From: Rhodoferax fermentans
Lineage (GTDB): Bacteria; Pseudomonadota; Gammaproteobacteria; Burkholderiales; Burkholderiaceae_C
Direction: 5' to 3'
Assembly: GCF_002017865.1 (NCBI RefSeq)
Contig: NZ_MTJN01000002.1
Span: 3,472,001 to 3,536,000 of the forward strand
Length of the DNA: 64,000 bases
Positions 63,098 through 64,000 of the stretch are shown piece by piece (the first letter of the stretch is position 1; each line of letters starts with the position of its first letter). A model generated the notes under the pieces. It made no database searches. It saw only the letters and a program-made list of their open reading frames with translations, and had not been told where the DNA came from. Position numbers and translations under genes: made by a program.

Positions 63098-64000
63098 ATG
63101 CCGCCTTCCAACGCCATCCCTGAACCCGTTCTGACGATCCAGGACGTGGGCAAAACCTACGTCACTCCAGTCTTGCAAGGGGTGAGTCTGAATTTGTTTC
63201 CTGGCGAGGTGTTGGCCCTGACCGGTGAAAACGGTGCCGGCAAAAGCACCCTGGCCAAGATCATTTGCGGGCTCGAACCGGCCAGCCAAGGCAAGATGAC
63301 ACTCGCTGGCCAAGAGTTTGCCCCCAGTTCCCGGCGTCATGCCGAAAGTCTGGGTGTGCGCATGGTGATGCAGGAGCTCAGCCTGATCCCGACCCTGACG
63401 GTGGCCGAAAACCTGCTGCTGGTGGACATTCCCAACCGGGGCCGGTGGCAGGCCAACTGGATTGAGCGCGATCGCCTCAATGCTCTGGCGACACAACAAC
63501 TGGCCAAAGTCGGCATGCAGGCGATTGACCCCAACACCCTGGTGTCAGAACTGGGCATTGGCCAACAACAGATGGTGGAAATCGCCCGCAACCTGCAGGA
63601 CGACACCCGTGTGCTGATTCTGGATGAACCCACGGCCATGCTCACACCGAGTGAGACCCACCACCTGTTTGAACAGATCGCGCGACTCCAGTCCCAGGGT
63701 GTGGCCATCATTTATGTGTCGCATCGGCTCGAAGAGTTAAAAGCCATTGCCGATACCCTGGTGGTCTTGCGCGACGGCAAACTCGTTCAGGTCTGCCCGA
63801 TCAACAGCGTCACCGAGGACGACATCGTTCAGCTGATGGTGGGGCACGCCGTTTCCCAAGATCTGGACCGGCCACGTCGACCACGCGGCAACTTGCTGCT
63901 CCGTGCCGAACACATCGGCCGGGGCCGTTTGGTGAAGGACATCAGCCTTGATCTGTATGCCGGCGAGGTCTTGGGGCTGGCGGGCCTGGTGGGCAGCGGA
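63098..64000 (+). CDS. Sugar ABC transporter ATP-binding protein (RbsA type), 5' part
   Basis: The first 301 codons are in the window; the gene runs off the right edge. First ATPase domain complete: Walker A GENGAGKST, Q-loop MQELSLIPTL, signature-like LGIGQQQMVEIARNL, Walker B VLILDEPTAMLTPSET, His switch YVSHRLEEL. The second domain begins near residue 265 (GNLLLRAEHIG) and breaks off in LGLAGLVGSG. This is the double-ATPase RbsA/XylG/MglA type. Its partner is the binding protein just upstream. Confidence 0.9.
   Translation, partial: MPPSNAIPEPVLTIQDVGKTYVTPVLQGVSLNLFPGEVLALTGENGAGKSTLAKIICGLEPASQGKMTLAGQEFAPSSRRHAESLGVRMVMQELSLIPTLTVAENLLLVDIPNRGRWQANWIERDRLNALATQQLAKVGMQAIDPNTLVSELGIGQQQMVEIARNLQDDTRVLILDEPTAMLTPSETHHLFEQIARLQSQGVAIIYVSHRLEELKAIADTLVVLRDGKLVQVCPINSVTEDDIVQLMVGHAVSQDLDRPRRPRGNLLLRAEHIGRGRLVKDISLDLYAGEVLGLAGLVGSG

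Overview
This is a chromosomal segment of a betaproteobacterium, almost certainly Burkholderiales / Comamonadaceae and most like Rhodoferax and its relatives. The evidence is high GC coding sequence, the ccoIS-ccoNOQP / hemN / fnr arrangement, the small Trp-rich protein found in this order, and two families of short interspersed repeats that I recognise from Comamonadaceae. No rRNA, tRNA, CRISPR array, prophage or insertion sequence was found. Genus assignment is inference.

Layout. 1-8.6 kb: microaerobic respiration block (TauE/SafE-like membrane protein, hemN, fnr, ccoH-like, ccoPQON, ccoS, ccoI) with three FNR-type boxes. 8.6-14.6 kb: uspA, then a signalling operon read leftward (FIST sensor, hybrid histidine kinase, receiver-HD-GYP). 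14.7-19.4 kb: decayed matB, enoyl-CoA hydratase, lgt, ilvD, small Trp-rich protein. 19.5-21.8 kb: HTH-receiver, receiver and histidine kinase operon. 22-29.5 kb: leftward operon of an L-Ala-D/L-Glu-type epimerase, an aspartoacylase-like metallohydrolase and a five-gene peptide ABC transporter. 29.6-34 kb: queG, tsaE, a Tat-exported amidase and an unknown protein. 33.4-40 kb: fructose module (frcK-like kinase and PfkB kinase leftward; frcB, frcC, frcA, an RbsD/FucU mutarotase and a ROK regulator rightward). 40-42.3 kb: UDG-like glycosylase, DMT transporter, orphan FliD-like protein. 42.7-46.3 kb: four subunits of a sodium-pumping acyl-CoA decarboxylase. 46.5-51.4 kb: TVP38, flippase-like, rhodanese, DedA and mutL. 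51.7-61.7 kb: RpiR-regulated operon with isoaspartyl peptidase, GsiABCD-type transporter, DmpA, D-aminopeptidase DppA and an Asp/Glu racemase. 62-64 kb: start of a ribose-type sugar ABC operon behind tandem LacI-type operators.

How the genes work together. The left end makes and controls a high-affinity oxidase for low oxygen, with the anaerobic heme step under the same FNR protein. The centre and right are scavenging systems: two separate routes import small peptides and carry enzymes for D-amino-acid or iso-peptide bonds, and two sugar ABC systems follow.

The most unusual signal lies in the non-coding structure. (1) A palindromic repeat of about 50 bp (TAGC, then 20 bases, then GGGCT) occurs at gene 3' ends and also, in frame, inside mutL (twice), an amidase, a DNA glycosylase, an enoyl-CoA hydratase and a histidine kinase. 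(2) A second repeat (CCCGGCAAAGCCGG core) fills the permease-to-ATPase gap of two unrelated ABC operons in the same orientation relative to transcription. (3) Three of the four substrate-binding-protein genes are followed at once by a strong hairpin, one of them a possible three-way junction. These suggest recruited repeats that set transcript ends and gene dosage within operons.
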